A stretch of 64,000 bases of DNA from Chryseobacterium sp. 52 (GCF_002754245.1 NZ_PEEX01000001.1:1116001-1180000); one strand, 5' to 3'; shown: positions 18,459 to 28,247, numbered from the stretch's first letter. Numbers and translations: made by a program. Notes: generated from the letters alone by a model not told the origin.

Positions 18459-19103
18459 TTATTTTATTTCAATCTTTTCTCCTCCAAATTTGGGTTCTAC
18501 TCCGAAAACAAGGTCCCAGTATACTTTTGCTTTCGCCAGATATTCTCTCAGATTTGTTTTTAAACCTGCATATTTGTTCACATCCGCTGCATTATACCCG
18601 AAAGCTTCCATTCCGTTCTTTCTGGCAAGAAAAACAGCCCTTTCGTTATGGAATTTCTGCGAGATGATCACCAGTTTATGCTGTCCGAAGATATCTTTTG
18701 CCCTGATCACGGAATCCAGTGTTCTGAATCCGGCATGATCCATGATGATATGATCTTTCGGAATACCATACTTCATCAAAGCAAGCTGCATATCTTCAGG
18801 TTCATTATAGTCCTTACTGCTGTTGTCACCACTTACGATAATGTATTTTACCTTTCCGCTTTTATACAGATCTATGGCAGCCTGAATCCTGTTGTCGAAG
18901 TACGCATTGGGCATTCCGTTGCTTAATGTTTTTCCGGTTCCAAGCAGCAAAGCAGTTTTCGTTTCCGGAACATCAGTAGCGAGGTAAGAAAGAAAAGCAC
19001 TGCTTTCTTTTTTGATGCTGTAATTAGCCCAGGCTATAAAAATAATTCCTGCAGCCAGAAGCAGCAGGAAAATTTTAAAAATATTTTTAATTACTTTTTT
19101 CAT
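18459..19103 (-). CDS. SanA/ElyC/YdcF-like DUF218 protein
   Basis: This 214-residue protein has one N-terminal transmembrane helix and a DUF218 domain. Visible family motifs are ALLLGTGK, YIIVSGDNSS and LVIISQKFHNERA. The family (SanA, ElyC, YdcF) affects envelope integrity and vancomycin barrier phenotypes in enterobacteria; the exact reaction is unsettled. It lies 14 bp after lspA on the same strand. Confidence 0.87.
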   Translation of the reverse strand: MKKVIKNIFKIFLLLLAAGIIFIAWANYSIKKESSAFLSYLATDVPETKTALLLGTGKTLSNGMPNAYFDNRIQAAIDLYKSGKVKYIIVSGDNSSKDYNEPEDMQLALMKYGIPKDHIIMDHAGFRTLDSVIRAKDIFGQHKLVIISQKFHNERAVFLARKNGMEAFGYNAADVNKYAGLKTNLREYLAKAKVYWDLVFGVEPKFGGEKIEIK

Positions 19104-19117
19104 ACGGAATACTGTTT

Positions 19118-19756
19118 TTAAAACTCAAGTCCGTTCGGGAAAGCTTTTTTTCTGAATATTAATAACAAAGTAGCTCCTACGGTAATGGCAGAATCGGCTA
19201 CATTGAAAATATATTTGAAGAATTCGATGTGTTTACCTCCGATCAAAGGGATGTTTTCAGGAACATACCAGTCTACCAAAGGAAAGTGAAGCATATCTAC
19301 TACGCAGCCTTTCATAAAAGAAGAATAGCCCTGTCCTACAGGAACAAATTTAGAAACACCGCCGTACCCGATCCATCGGTCGATACTTTGGTCATAAACC
19401 GTTCCGCTGTCAAAGATCAGTCCGTAAAACATTCCATCAATAATATTTCCGATAGCGCCGGCAAAAATAATAGCCATTGGAATCAAAAGATAATTGGAAG
19501 CTCCCTGTTTCAGCCATTTCTTGAACATATAAACCATACCTCCAATTAAGAAAAGCCTAAGGATAACCAGGAAATATTTTCCTATAATTCCCCCGAAATG
19601 AAGCCCGTAAGCCATTCCTGGATTTTCCACGAAAGTCAGTTTAAAACCGGGAAGAACATTAATACTGTCATCCAGGTTGAAATGGGTTTTGATGTAAATT
19701 TTTGAAGCCTGATCAATTAACAATACTAAAAATGTTATAGCTAAGATCTTTTTCAT
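19118..19756 (-). CDS. lspA: Lipoprotein signal peptidase
   Basis: This 212-residue inner-membrane aspartyl protease removes signal peptides from prolipoproteins. The catalytic aspartates are D107 (GNIIDGMFYG) and D188 (FNVADSAIT), and the conserved ENPGMAYG is also present. The insert between the two Asp motifs makes it longer than E. coli LspA, as is usual in Bacteroidetes. Its start codon overlaps the end of the upstream small gene. Confidence 0.95.
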   Translation of the reverse strand: MKKILAITFLVLLIDQASKIYIKTHFNLDDSINVLPGFKLTFVENPGMAYGLHFGGIIGKYFLVILRLFLIGGMVYMFKKWLKQGASNYLLIPMAIIFAGAIGNIIDGMFYGLIFDSGTVYDQSIDRWIGYGGVSKFVPVGQGYSSFMKGCVVDMLHFPLVDWYVPENIPLIGGKHIEFFKYIFNVADSAITVGATLLLIFRKKAFPNGLEF

Positions 19757-19941
19757 TACTCTCCTTTTGGTTTAGAAGGTTTTTCCGTGTTTTTCTTGTC
19801 GAAAATCTTCTTGGCTACTTTTTCTGTATGGAAAGTATTTTTGGTCTGAGCCCTTTCATATCTGATATTCATATCTTTTAAAACACTTTTCAGTGCGCTC
19901 AGTTCCATAGGGTTTTTAGGATGTATAATGATAGATTCCAT
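19756..19941 (-). CDS. Small DUF2683-like protein
   Basis: This 61-residue protein has a conserved N-terminal stretch (IIIHPKNPMELSALKSVLKD) and a Lys-rich tail. It overlaps the lspA start by one base, so the two are coupled. The N-terminal motif matches small DUF2683-type proteins, which resemble antitoxin-sized proteins, but no toxin gene is adjacent. Confidence 0.75.
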   Translation of the reverse strand: MESIIIHPKNPMELSALKSVLKDMNIRYERAQTKNTFHTEKVAKKIFDKKNTEKPSKPKGE

Positions 19942-19960
19942 ATTCTTTTCTTTTTATATT

Positions 19961-20206
19961 TTACATTTTGGACAATTCGTCCAGTCTTTTTCTTTCTTTT
20001 GCAGATAAATCACTGATGCCGTTATTGCCCATCTTACTCAAAAGTCTGTCTATTTCTTTTTCCCTTTCGCGTTTATCAGAATTAAACTGGTCATCGATGG
20101 TGTAGTTCTTCTGCTGATCAGGAAAGAATCTGTTTTTGATCCAGACTCTGTTGAAAAACAGCAAAACCGCGGCCACAATAATGCCTAAAATTATTACTTC
20201 GCTCAT
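19961..20206 (-). CDS. Small membrane-anchored protein (DUF6576-like)
   Basis: This 81-residue protein has one N-terminal transmembrane helix (VIILGIIVAAVLLFF). Its soluble tail is charged, with a C-terminal helix (DLSAKERKRLDELSK) similar to the tails of some rhomboid-associated or DUF6576 proteins. It belongs to the ileS-lspA run. The function is unknown. Confidence 0.75.
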   Translation of the reverse strand: MSEVIILGIIVAAVLLFFNRVWIKNRFFPDQQKNYTIDDQFNSDKREREKEIDRLLSKMGNNGISDLSAKERKRLDELSKM

Positions 20207-20286
20207 GGGTATACATTAAAAATTAGGTTTATAAAGTATTCATGAATACCATATAAACCCAATATTATTTTTACAAACCTGACGGC

Positions 20287-20667
20287 TTATTTCTGCATAT
20301 TTTTCGCTTCAATGCTCAGCGTAGCGTGAGGAACGGCTAATAGTCTTTCCTTAGGAATCAGTTTTCCTGTTACTCTGCAGACCCCGTACGTCTTGTTTTC
20401 GATTCTGATCAAAGCATTTTTAAGATCACGCACGAATTTTTCCTGGCGTCCGGCTAATATAGAGTTCTGTTCTTTGCTCAGCGTCTCTGCTCCTTCTTCA
20501 AAAGCTTTGAATGTAGGAGACGTATCATCTGTACCGTTATTCTGGTCATTGATGAAACTCTCTCTGATCAGCTGAAGATCTTTTTCCGCTTTTTCTATTT
20601 TTTCTTTTATGATAGCTTTAAACTCCTGTAAATCAGTATCGTTGTATCTTACTCTTTCGTCTGACAT
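20287..20667 (-). CDS. TraR/DksA family protein with degenerate zinc finger
   Basis: This 126-residue protein has an N-terminal coiled coil (about 12-45) and a C-terminal zinc-finger-like segment. Only the first Cys of the four in classical DksA is kept (YGVCRVTG); the others are Thr, Ser and Ala (ATLSIEAK). DksA-type proteins bind the RNA polymerase secondary channel with ppGpp. This form is common in Flavobacteria and may fold without zinc. It is just downstream of ileS in the same direction. Confidence 0.87.
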   Translation of the reverse strand: MSDERVRYNDTDLQEFKAIIKEKIEKAEKDLQLIRESFINDQNNGTDDTSPTFKAFEEGAETLSKEQNSILAGRQEKFVRDLKNALIRIENKTYGVCRVTGKLIPKERLLAVPHATLSIEAKNMQK

Positions 20668-20726
20668 ATTCTTTTCTCTTTTTTAATAAAATTATGAAAT
20701 GGAATTTGAAATACAATAACTATATG

Positions 20727-23700
20727 TTAATTTTTTTCGACATTTATCTTAAAATTAACCTCATCTATTTCGATTTCGTTAAAATTTGAAAGTGAAGATA
20801 CAATTTCTATTTTATTTGACAAGACCTCTGAAGAAATATATTCCTCATTTTTCCTAACATCTTCAATGAATGGTGAATTTTCTTCAATGGAGATTTTAAT
20901 CCTGTCTGTCAGTTCAAAGTTCTTCTCTTTTCGCAGGTTTTGAATTCTGTTGATGAACTCTCTTGCGATACCTTCAGATTTTAATTCTTCTGTTAACGTC
21001 AAATCTAGTGCCACAGTTATTTTCCCATCGGAAGTTACCGTCCATCCCGGGATATCTTTTGTGGAGATTTCCACATCATCAAGCGTAATTTCGTACCCCT
21101 GAATATCTATTTTTCCTTCCTTCTCAAGGGTGGCAATCTGATCTGTATTAAAGTTGGCGATTTCTCCGCCCACTGTTTTCATATCTTTTCCTAGTTTAGG
21201 ACCTAATGCTTTGAAATTAGGCTTGATCTGTTTTACAATCAAATGTGAGGCTTCCTCAGCATTGATCAGCTGTAATTCTTTAACGTTTACTTCCTGTTTG
21301 ATCAGGTCTGCAACCGCCAAGATCTGCTCTTCAGTTTTGGCATCCAGAACCGGAACCAATACTTTCTGCAAGGGCTGACGCACTTTCATGTTCTCTTTCT
21401 TTCTTAAAGAGAAAACCATACTTGTGATGTTCTGTGCCAGATGTGTTTTTTCAACCAGATCCTGATCGATCAAACTTTCATCAGCAACCGGGAAATCTGT
21501 TAAATGCACAGATTCAACGTTCTCTTTTCCTGTTACTTTATTCAGGTCCTGATACAATTGATCCATAAAGAACGGAGCAATTGGTGCGGATAATTTTGCC
21601 ACGGTCTCAAGACATGTATATAAAGTCTGGTAAGCAGAGATTTTATCATCAGAATAATCTCCCTTCCAGAAACGTCTTCTGCATAATCTTACGTACCAGT
21701 TGCTCAGGTTATCATTCACAAAATTGCTGATTGCTCTGGCTACTCTTGTCGGTTCGTAATCTTCGTAGAATGCTTTTACTTCTTTAATTAAAAGATTAAG
21801 CTCAGAAAGGATCCATCGGTCTATTTCCGGACGGTTTTCCACTTCTTTTTCAGAATAATTGAAACCATCTACGTTCGCATACAATGCAAAGAATGAATAA
21901 GTATTGTACAGTGTTCCGAAAAACTTTCTTCTCACTTCGTCAATCCCTTCGATATCAAACTTCAGGTTTTCCCAAGGATTGGCATTCGAGATCATATACC
22001 ATCTCGTAGCATCCGGTCCGTATACTGAAAGGGTTTCAAAAGGATCTACTGCATTTCCTAAACGTTTTGACATTTTCTGACCGTTCTTATCCAGAACAAG
22101 CCCGTTACTCATTACATTTTTATAAGCCACAGAATCAAAAACAGCCGTTCCGATTGCGTGAAGGGTATAGAACCATCCACGCGTCTGGTCAACACCTTCT
22201 GCGATGAAATCTGCAGGAAACGCCTTGTTATTGTCGATCATTTCTTTGTTCTCGAACGGATAATGCAGCTGTGCATAAGGCATAGATCCTGAATCGAACC
22301 AAACGTCGATCAGGTCGCTCTCACGATTCATTGCTCTTCCTGAATCTGAAACCAGCACCACTTTATCCACCACATTTTTGTGAAGATCTACCAGTGAATA
22401 ATTCTGCTCAGACATATTCCCGATGATGAACCCTTTGAACGGATTTTCATGCATGAATCCTGCTGCAACAGATTTTTCGATCTCGTTGTATAGTTCTTCT
22501 ACAGATCCTATGATCTTCTCTTCTTTCAGATCTTCAGTTCTCCAGATCGGTAATGGGATACCCCAATATCTTGAACGGGATAAATTCCAGTCGTTTACAT
22601 TTTCTAACCAGTTGGCAAAACGCCCTTCTCCGGTAGCTTTTGGCTTCCAGTTGATTTCTTTGTTTAAATTAACCAGTCTGTCTTTTACAGCAGTCATTTT
22701 CACAAACCATGAATCAAGCGGGTAATACAATACCGGTTTGTCAGTTCTCCAGCAGTGTGGATAACTGTGAACATATTTCTCTACTTTAAAGGCTTTGTTT
22801 TCCGTCTTCAATACAATAGCCAGTTCTACATCCCAAGATTTCTCAGGGGCAGTTCCGTCATCGTAATATTCGTTCTTGATATATTTTCCTGAGAATAGTT
22901 CAGGGACATTTTCTCCTTTGATGAATTTACCCTGTAAGTCCACAAGGGGAACCAGGTTGTCATTCTCATCTTTCACCAACATGGGCGGAATGCCGTTTTC
23001 TTTTCCAACTCTCGCATCATCTGCCCCAAAAGTAGGAGCAATGTGAACGATACCTGTACCGTCCTCAGTGGTCACGAAATCTCCGATGATCACTCTGAAT
23101 GCTTTCTCCGGTGAGTCATTCGGTGTAAACCAAGGGATTAGTTGCTCGTATTGAGTTCCCGCAAGTTTCTCTCCTGTGAATTCTTTTAATACTTTGAAAG
23201 GAATTACCTTGCTTTCTGCCGTGTAATTTGCAAAATCTTCATCTGTACCTTCTGCATATTTCTTACCGAATAATTTAGGCAAAAGAACTCTCGCCAAAAC
23301 AATTGTTATCGGCTCAAATGTATACTGGTTGAATGTTTTAACCAAGATATATTCAATATCTCTTCCTACTGCAAGAGCCGTATTGGAAGGCAGTGTCCAG
23401 GGAGTCGTTGTCCATGCTAAAACATGTACGTCTCCATCTACATCATTAAACAGTCCAGATGTTTCTTTCTTCGCTTTAAACTGTGCCACAACCGTAGTAT
23501 CCGAAACATCACGGTACGTTCCCGGCTGGTTCAGCTCATGAGAAGAAAGTCCCGTACCTGCTTTTGGAGAATAAGGCTGGATGGTGTAACCTTTGTACAA
23601 TAATTCTTTATCATACAATTGCTTCAACAGCCACCACACTGTCTCCATATATTTTGACTTGTAGGTGATATACGGATCTTCAAGGTCTACCCAATATCCT

Positions 23701-24116
23701 ATTTTTTCAGTAAGGTTATTCCAAACGTCTGTGTAACGCATTACCGCTTCACGACATGCTTTGTTGTAATCTTCAATAGAAATTTTTTTGCCAATATCTT
23801 CTTTCGTAATTCCTAATTCCTTTTCTACGCCTAGCTCCACAGGAAGTCCGTGTGTATCCCAACCCGCTTTACGGAAAACCTGTTTCCCGTTCTGAGTTTG
23901 ATAACGACAGAAAATATCCTTTAATGCTCTAGCCATAACATGGTGAATCCCGGGCATACCGTTTGCTGAAGGCGGACCTTCATAAAAAACAAACTCAGGT
24001 TGCCCCTCACGAATCTCAACACTCTTATTGAAAGTTTTATTTTGTTTCCAAAATTCCGCTACATTCTCTGCGACGTCAATAAGGTTGAGGTTTTTGTATT
24101 CTTTAAATTGGCTCAT
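20727..24116 (-). CDS. ileS: Isoleucyl-tRNA synthetase, IleRS2-like with GxHH motif
   Basis: This 1129-residue class I synthetase charges tRNA-Ile. It has the long, eukaryote-like architecture: catalytic core, CP1 editing domain (TTPWTLPSNTA), KMSKR loop (22062-22076), anticodon-binding domain and a long C-terminal domain. The HIGH signature is altered: residues 56-59 read G-I-H-H (23940-23951), so the first and third residues are swapped. In IleRS2 enzymes this GxHH form has been linked to very high mupirocin resistance. The enzyme looks intact. Confidence 0.95.
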   Translation of the reverse strand: MSQFKEYKNLNLIDVAENVAEFWKQNKTFNKSVEIREGQPEFVFYEGPPSANGMPGIHHVMARALKDIFCRYQTQNGKQVFRKAGWDTHGLPVELGVEKELGITKEDIGKKISIEDYNKACREAVMRYTDVWNNLTEKIGYWVDLEDPYITYKSKYMETVWWLLKQLYDKELLYKGYTIQPYSPKAGTGLSSHELNQPGTYRDVSDTTVVAQFKAKKETSGLFNDVDGDVHVLAWTTTPWTLPSNTALAVGRDIEYILVKTFNQYTFEPITIVLARVLLPKLFGKKYAEGTDEDFANYTAESKVIPFKVLKEFTGEKLAGTQYEQLIPWFTPNDSPEKAFRVIIGDFVTTEDGTGIVHIAPTFGADDARVGKENGIPPMLVKDENDNLVPLVDLQGKFIKGENVPELFSGKYIKNEYYDDGTAPEKSWDVELAIVLKTENKAFKVEKYVHSYPHCWRTDKPVLYYPLDSWFVKMTAVKDRLVNLNKEINWKPKATGEGRFANWLENVNDWNLSRSRYWGIPLPIWRTEDLKEEKIIGSVEELYNEIEKSVAAGFMHENPFKGFIIGNMSEQNYSLVDLHKNVVDKVVLVSDSGRAMNRESDLIDVWFDSGSMPYAQLHYPFENKEMIDNNKAFPADFIAEGVDQTRGWFYTLHAIGTAVFDSVAYKNVMSNGLVLDKNGQKMSKRLGNAVDPFETLSVYGPDATRWYMISNANPWENLKFDIEGIDEVRRKFFGTLYNTYSFFALYANVDGFNYSEKEVENRPEIDRWILSELNLLIKEVKAFYEDYEPTRVARAISNFVNDNLSNWYVRLCRRRFWKGDYSDDKISAYQTLYTCLETVAKLSAPIAPFFMDQLYQDLNKVTGKENVESVHLTDFPVADESLIDQDLVEKTHLAQNITSMVFSLRKKENMKVRQPLQKVLVPVLDAKTEEQILAVADLIKQEVNVKELQLINAEEASHLIVKQIKPNFKALGPKLGKDMKTVGGEIANFNTDQIATLEKEGKIDIQGYEITLDDVEISTKDIPGWTVTSDGKITVALDLTLTEELKSEGIAREFINRIQNLRKEKNFELTDRIKISIEENSPFIEDVRKNEEYISSEVLSNKIEIVSSLSNFNEIEIDEVNFKINVEKN

Positions 24117-24446
24117 TGTACTATCTCAATATCGTTGATTAATTAAGTCTGCAAATTTACTAAAATTTGTCGGTTTATAATATATGTTTTATTTAGGTAT
24201 TATCTATTAAAAAGTTCAATTTCAGAAATATAAATAAAGAAAGTAATAAAAAGTGAATGGGGAGTGGTGGATACGTCTGTTTCGCATACCGTTTTTTCAG
24301 ATATTTTCTTCGATAGAAGCGGGTTTTAACCCGCTTAATAATTGAAATATTGTCCTTTGGCTTTAGCCAAAACTTAATTAAAGTCTTGCAGCAGCATTAG
24401 ATAATATTTTCGTAAATTTAAATAAACCTCTAAACCCAATGGCTGT
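24117..24446. other. 330-base intergenic region with palindromes
   Basis: No gene was found between divergent ileS and the M23 peptidase gene. The region holds two compact hairpins described separately and is otherwise AT-rich. Confidence 0.6.
24317..24371. repeat. Paired palindromes, REP-like element
   Basis: The first hairpin is aagcgggtt-tt-aacccgctt (24317-24336) and the second is tttggct-tt-agccaaa (24356-24371), with 19 bp between them. Two tight hairpins with 2-nt loops and no T-run look like a dispersed REP/BIME-type element and not a terminator. Copies elsewhere in the genome cannot be checked here. Confidence 0.55.
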
Positions 24447-26135
24447 ATGAAAAATTTTTGCAAACTGATCGTTGTTGTTTACTTTCTTACTGGTGTTATC
24501 GCACAAGCTCAGAATAATTATCCACAAAATTATTTTAGAAATCCTCTGAATATTCCCATGCAGCTGGCCGCCAATTTTGGAGCGGTCCGTTCCAATCATT
24601 TTCATATGGGATTGGATCTGAGGACCAACAGCCAGGAAAACCAGACGGTCGTTGCCGCAGCAGACGGTTATGTGAGCAGAATAAAAGTGGAGCGGTATGG
24701 TTTCGGAAATGCGGTTTATATTACCCACCCGAACGGCTATACCACAGTCTATGCCCACCTCAATTCATATTTTGACAAGCTGGATGACGATGTTAAAGAA
24801 AGACAGTATAAAGATGAAAAGTGGGAGCAGGACATTAGCTTTTCCCCAGGACAGTTTCCTGTAGCCAAAGGTCAGTTGATTGCATTGAGCGGAAATACCG
24901 GAGGCTCGGCGGGACCTCATTTGCATTTTGAAATAAGAGATACAAAAACGGAAGAATGCATCAATCCTTTGCTTTTTGGTTTTACTATTCCGGATAGCAT
25001 TGCCCCTGTCATTAGCGGGCTTTACTGGTACGACAGACGTTTCAGTACTTATGAACCCGGAGCAAACGGAGTGTCTGTTAAGAAGACAGGAAGTCTGTAT
25101 ACCACCGATGTTGTTCAGGTGAGTTCCCCACAAATAAGCTTTGCCGTTAAAGCTGTAGATAAAGCCAATCAGGGGTTTAATCTTGGGATTTATCATGCAG
25201 AATTATTGATGGATGATCAATTGATTTACAGCTTTTCCATTGACAAAGTAAGCTATGATGATACCCGTTATCTGAATGGCTGTATAGACTATACCAGGTT
25301 TGTAAAAGGCAAAATGAGTATTCAGCATTTGTCTACTTTGCCGGGAATGAAATTGAAAAATTACAGTCTGCCCGATTTGAATGGAATTATTACTCTTCAG
25401 GACGAAGAGATTCACAGAATTGAAATTGTCTTGAAAGATGTTAAAGGAAATACAAGCCGTTTGGCAACCAAAGTTCGGTTAAATAAAAATGCAGATAAAG
25501 TTTCTCCTGCAGGTAAAACGGTAATCCCCGGAGAAGGAAAAACAGTGACTACAGAGAATGCTGAAATTAATCTGAGCAAAAATGCCGTTTATGATGCCAT
25601 GAACTTTATGATGTATGAAAAACCGGGTACTGATGCGGATGCAGTTTCAAATACTATTATTTTGCAAAGCCCATCTATACCGGTTCATGATTATTATACC
25701 GTAAAAATAAAGCCCAATAGAAAATTAACTAATGAAGAAAAAGAGAAAGTCGTTGTTCTGCTGAATTATGGAAGCGATACAGACGCGGTAAGAGGAAAAT
25801 GGAATAATGACAAAGTAGAAGGACAGTTCAATAGATTAGGCACGGCTACACTTTTGCTGGATAATAGTTTACCATCCGTTTCAGCGGGTTGGAAGGAGGG
25901 AGCTCTTATAGCCAATAGTGCTTTACGATTGAGAGGAACGGCTAAAATTGGCGAAATTATATCATTTCGTGCAGAGCTGGATGGAAAATGGCTCCGTTTT
26001 GCCCGTGTAAAAGATGATTTTGTCTATATTTTTGATGAAAAATGTCCGAAAGGCTCAGGTTCACATACTTTAAATGTAACCACAATCAATACGGCAGGAA
26101 ATACCAATACACAGACATTTACTTTTCAAAGGTAA
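24447..26135 (+). CDS. M23 family metallopeptidase
   Basis: This 562-residue protein has a signal peptide ending in IAQAQ and an N-terminal LytM/M23 domain with the zinc ligands in FHMGLDLR and PHLHFEIRD. A long beta-rich C-terminal region follows. M23 enzymes cut peptide cross-links of peptidoglycan. The conserved His residues are present, so it is probably active in the periplasm. It is divergent from ileS. Confidence 0.9.
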   Translation: MKNFCKLIVVVYFLTGVIAQAQNNYPQNYFRNPLNIPMQLAANFGAVRSNHFHMGLDLRTNSQENQTVVAAADGYVSRIKVERYGFGNAVYITHPNGYTTVYAHLNSYFDKLDDDVKERQYKDEKWEQDISFSPGQFPVAKGQLIALSGNTGGSAGPHLHFEIRDTKTEECINPLLFGFTIPDSIAPVISGLYWYDRRFSTYEPGANGVSVKKTGSLYTTDVVQVSSPQISFAVKAVDKANQGFNLGIYHAELLMDDQLIYSFSIDKVSYDDTRYLNGCIDYTRFVKGKMSIQHLSTLPGMKLKNYSLPDLNGIITLQDEEIHRIEIVLKDVKGNTSRLATKVRLNKNADKVSPAGKTVIPGEGKTVTTENAEINLSKNAVYDAMNFMMYEKPGTDADAVSNTIILQSPSIPVHDYYTVKIKPNRKLTNEEKEKVVVLLNYGSDTDAVRGKWNNDKVEGQFNRLGTATLLLDNSLPSVSAGWKEGALIANSALRLRGTAKIGEIISFRAELDGKWLRFARVKDDFVYIFDEKCPKGSGSHTLNVTTINTAGNTNTQTFTFQR

Positions 26136-26247
26136 TATGGGGCATTGAAATTATCTTTGACGAGAAACGGACCAATTTTTATATAAACCTGTACTTGAAA
26201 ATCATGAATACATTTTATATTAATACATTCTACAATATTTTATTTAA

Positions 26248-26255
26248 TAAATTTG
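26248..26255 (+). promoter_or_regulatory. Possible promoter -7 of the plus-strand pigment genes
   Basis: TAAATTTG matches TAnnTTTG and would start transcription about 14 nt before the TTG start at 26276. A second candidate, TATCTTTG, lies at 26152-26159. Neither has a clear -33 element. Confidence 0.4.
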
Positions 26256-26275
26256 TCCTCTAAAAATTACAATCA

Positions 26276-27568
26276 TTGGAATTCTATCCGGCTATCGAGA
26301 AATCAGACCTTCAGGAAATAAAAAAGTTTCAGGAGCATAAGCTTCAGGGGCTTTTGGCTTATCTTGAAAACAATTCCCCTTTTTATCAAAAATTATTTAA
26401 AGAAAATAATATCAATATTGCTGATATTCAGACTTTAGAGGATTTGCAGAAAATTCCTACCACTTCAAAAAATGATATACAGCAGAATAATCACGATTTT
26501 TTCTGTATTCCTCCCGATAAAATTGTAGACTACAGTACGACTTCCGGAACTTTAGGAGATCCGGTAACGTTCGGGCTGTCTGACGGTGATCTTGAAAGGC
26601 TGGCTTATAACGAAGCCATTTCCTTTGCCTGTGCAGGCATTCAGAAGGGTGATGTTGTCCAGATGATCACTACAATCGATAAAAGATTTATGGCAGGTCT
26701 GGCCTATTTTTTAGGATTGAGAAAGATGGGTGCGAGTGTCGTAAGAATGGGACCCGGTATTCCCGAGCTGCAATGGGATTCTATCTCCAGATATAAACCG
26801 AAATACCTGATCACAGTTCCCTCTTTTCTTTTGAAAATGATTGATTATGCCGAAAAACATGGCCTGGATTATAAAAACTCAAGTGTTTATGGCGCAGTAT
26901 GTATTGGAGAGAGTATCAAAAATCAGGATTTCACAGATAATATTCTTTCACAGAAGATCAAAGAAAAGTGGAATATTAAGTTGTTTTCAACCTATGCTTC
27001 TACAGAAATGAGCACCGCTTTCACGGAATGTGAATTCCAGACCGGAGGTCATCATCATCCTGAACTGATTATTGCGGAAATTCTTGATGATAATGAGAAT
27101 CCTGTTCAGGAAGGAGAAAACGGAGAACTGACAATCACGACTTTAGGCGTTGAAGCTATTCCTTTGCTTCGTTTCAAAACCGGAGACATTGTAACAGCTC
27201 ATTATGAACCATGCGGATGCGGAAGAAATACCATGAGACTGGGCCCGGTTGTAGGAAGAAAACAGCAGATGATCAAATATAAAGGGACCACACTGTATCC
27301 ACCTGCTATGAGTGATATTTTAAATGATTTCAATACTATTTTATGCTACCAGATTGTTATTCAGTCTAATGAAATAGGGCTGGACGAAATTATCATCAAG
27401 CTAAGCACAGAACAGGAGCATGAAAGCTTTGTGAATGAAGTTCGTGACCACTTCCGTGCAAAATTAAGGGTAAGCCCAAAAATTGAATTGGTAGATTTTG
27501 ATATTCTTTCTAAGACTGTTTTTAATCCAAACAGCAGAAAACCCATTACATTCATAGATTTGAGATAA
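26276..27568 (+). CDS. Phenylacetate-CoA-ligase-like adenylating enzyme
   Basis: This 430-residue ANL-superfamily enzyme has the AMP-binding P-loop-like motif STTSGTLGDPV, followed by YASTEM and the FKTGDIV motif. The start is TTG at 26276: no ATG is available before the conserved N-terminal helix, and a promoter-like element sits just upstream. As the first gene of the pigment locus it probably activates 4-coumarate for transfer to an ACP. A Cys/His cluster (HHHPE, CGCG) resembles metal-binding insertions of this family. The substrate is inferred. Confidence 0.82.
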   Translation: MEFYPAIEKSDLQEIKKFQEHKLQGLLAYLENNSPFYQKLFKENNINIADIQTLEDLQKIPTTSKNDIQQNNHDFFCIPPDKIVDYSTTSGTLGDPVTFGLSDGDLERLAYNEAISFACAGIQKGDVVQMITTIDKRFMAGLAYFLGLRKMGASVVRMGPGIPELQWDSISRYKPKYLITVPSFLLKMIDYAEKHGLDYKNSSVYGAVCIGESIKNQDFTDNILSQKIKEKWNIKLFSTYASTEMSTAFTECEFQTGGHHHPELIIAEILDDNENPVQEGENGELTITTLGVEAIPLLRFKTGDIVTAHYEPCGCGRNTMRLGPVVGRKQQMIKYKGTTLYPPAMSDILNDFNTILCYQIVIQSNEIGLDEIIIKLSTEQEHESFVNEVRDHFRAKLRVSPKIELVDFDILSKTVFNPNSRKPITFIDLR

Positions 27569-27586
27569 AAAAACGCAAGATCCTTT

Positions 27587-28189
27587 ATGAAGAAAATAGT
27601 ATTGTTCATGTTAATAACTCTTTCTGCAGCTTTAACAGCCCAAAGAGTGAAAGTTATTTCCGGAGATTATAAATTTCTGAAAGATCAAAAATTTATCAAA
27701 GTAGTTTTCAAATTTGAAGGAGTGACTTTTGGTAAGAAAAAAATCAACGAAGAGCAATATATGGCCAATAGAATGGCAGAAATCGAGAAGAGAAAGGACC
27801 GGGACGAAGCTGAAAAATGGAGAACGGATTGGGAATACTCAAAAGCAAAGACATTTCAGGATAAATTTATTGCTTCCTGGAATAAGAATACAGATATAGA
27901 AGCATCTGCACATTTTGAAAAAACAAAATATACTTTAATTGTTGAGCCTGTTTGGATTGATCAGGGTGCTTTCGGTGGAATTGGCAGTATTCCTGCTGAA
28001 ATGAGTTCTATAATGACGTTTGTGGAAACCGAAAATCCGGACCATATTCTAATGGTCGTTGAAGGAATAAAAGCCACTGGTGACAACGTCGTAGGAATTC
28101 CTAATAATAACGACAGAATAGCAGAATGCTATGCCAAAACCTCAAAAATGCTTGCTTTAAAAGCAGATCATTATAAAGAGAAAAAGTAG
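27587..28189 (+). CDS. Secreted hypothetical protein, paralogue A
   Basis: This 200-residue protein has a signal peptide ending in ALTAQ. The mature part starts with RVKVISGDYKFLK and shares layout and motifs (TLIVEPVWI, TFVETENPDH, RIAECYAKTSKMLA) with the next gene product. The C-terminal half looks beta-rich. It starts 18 bp after the ligase gene. No catalytic motif is visible; it may be a periplasmic accessory of pigment assembly. Confidence 0.75.
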   Translation: MKKIVLFMLITLSAALTAQRVKVISGDYKFLKDQKFIKVVFKFEGVTFGKKKINEEQYMANRMAEIEKRKDRDEAEKWRTDWEYSKAKTFQDKFIASWNKNTDIEASAHFEKTKYTLIVEPVWIDQGAFGGIGSIPAEMSSIMTFVETENPDHILMVVEGIKATGDNVVGIPNNNDRIAECYAKTSKMLALKADHYKEKK

Positions 28190-28247
28190 GACACCGATTA
28201 TTTTTTATAATATATTTACGAAATTAAAATGATAATTCAATAAAACG

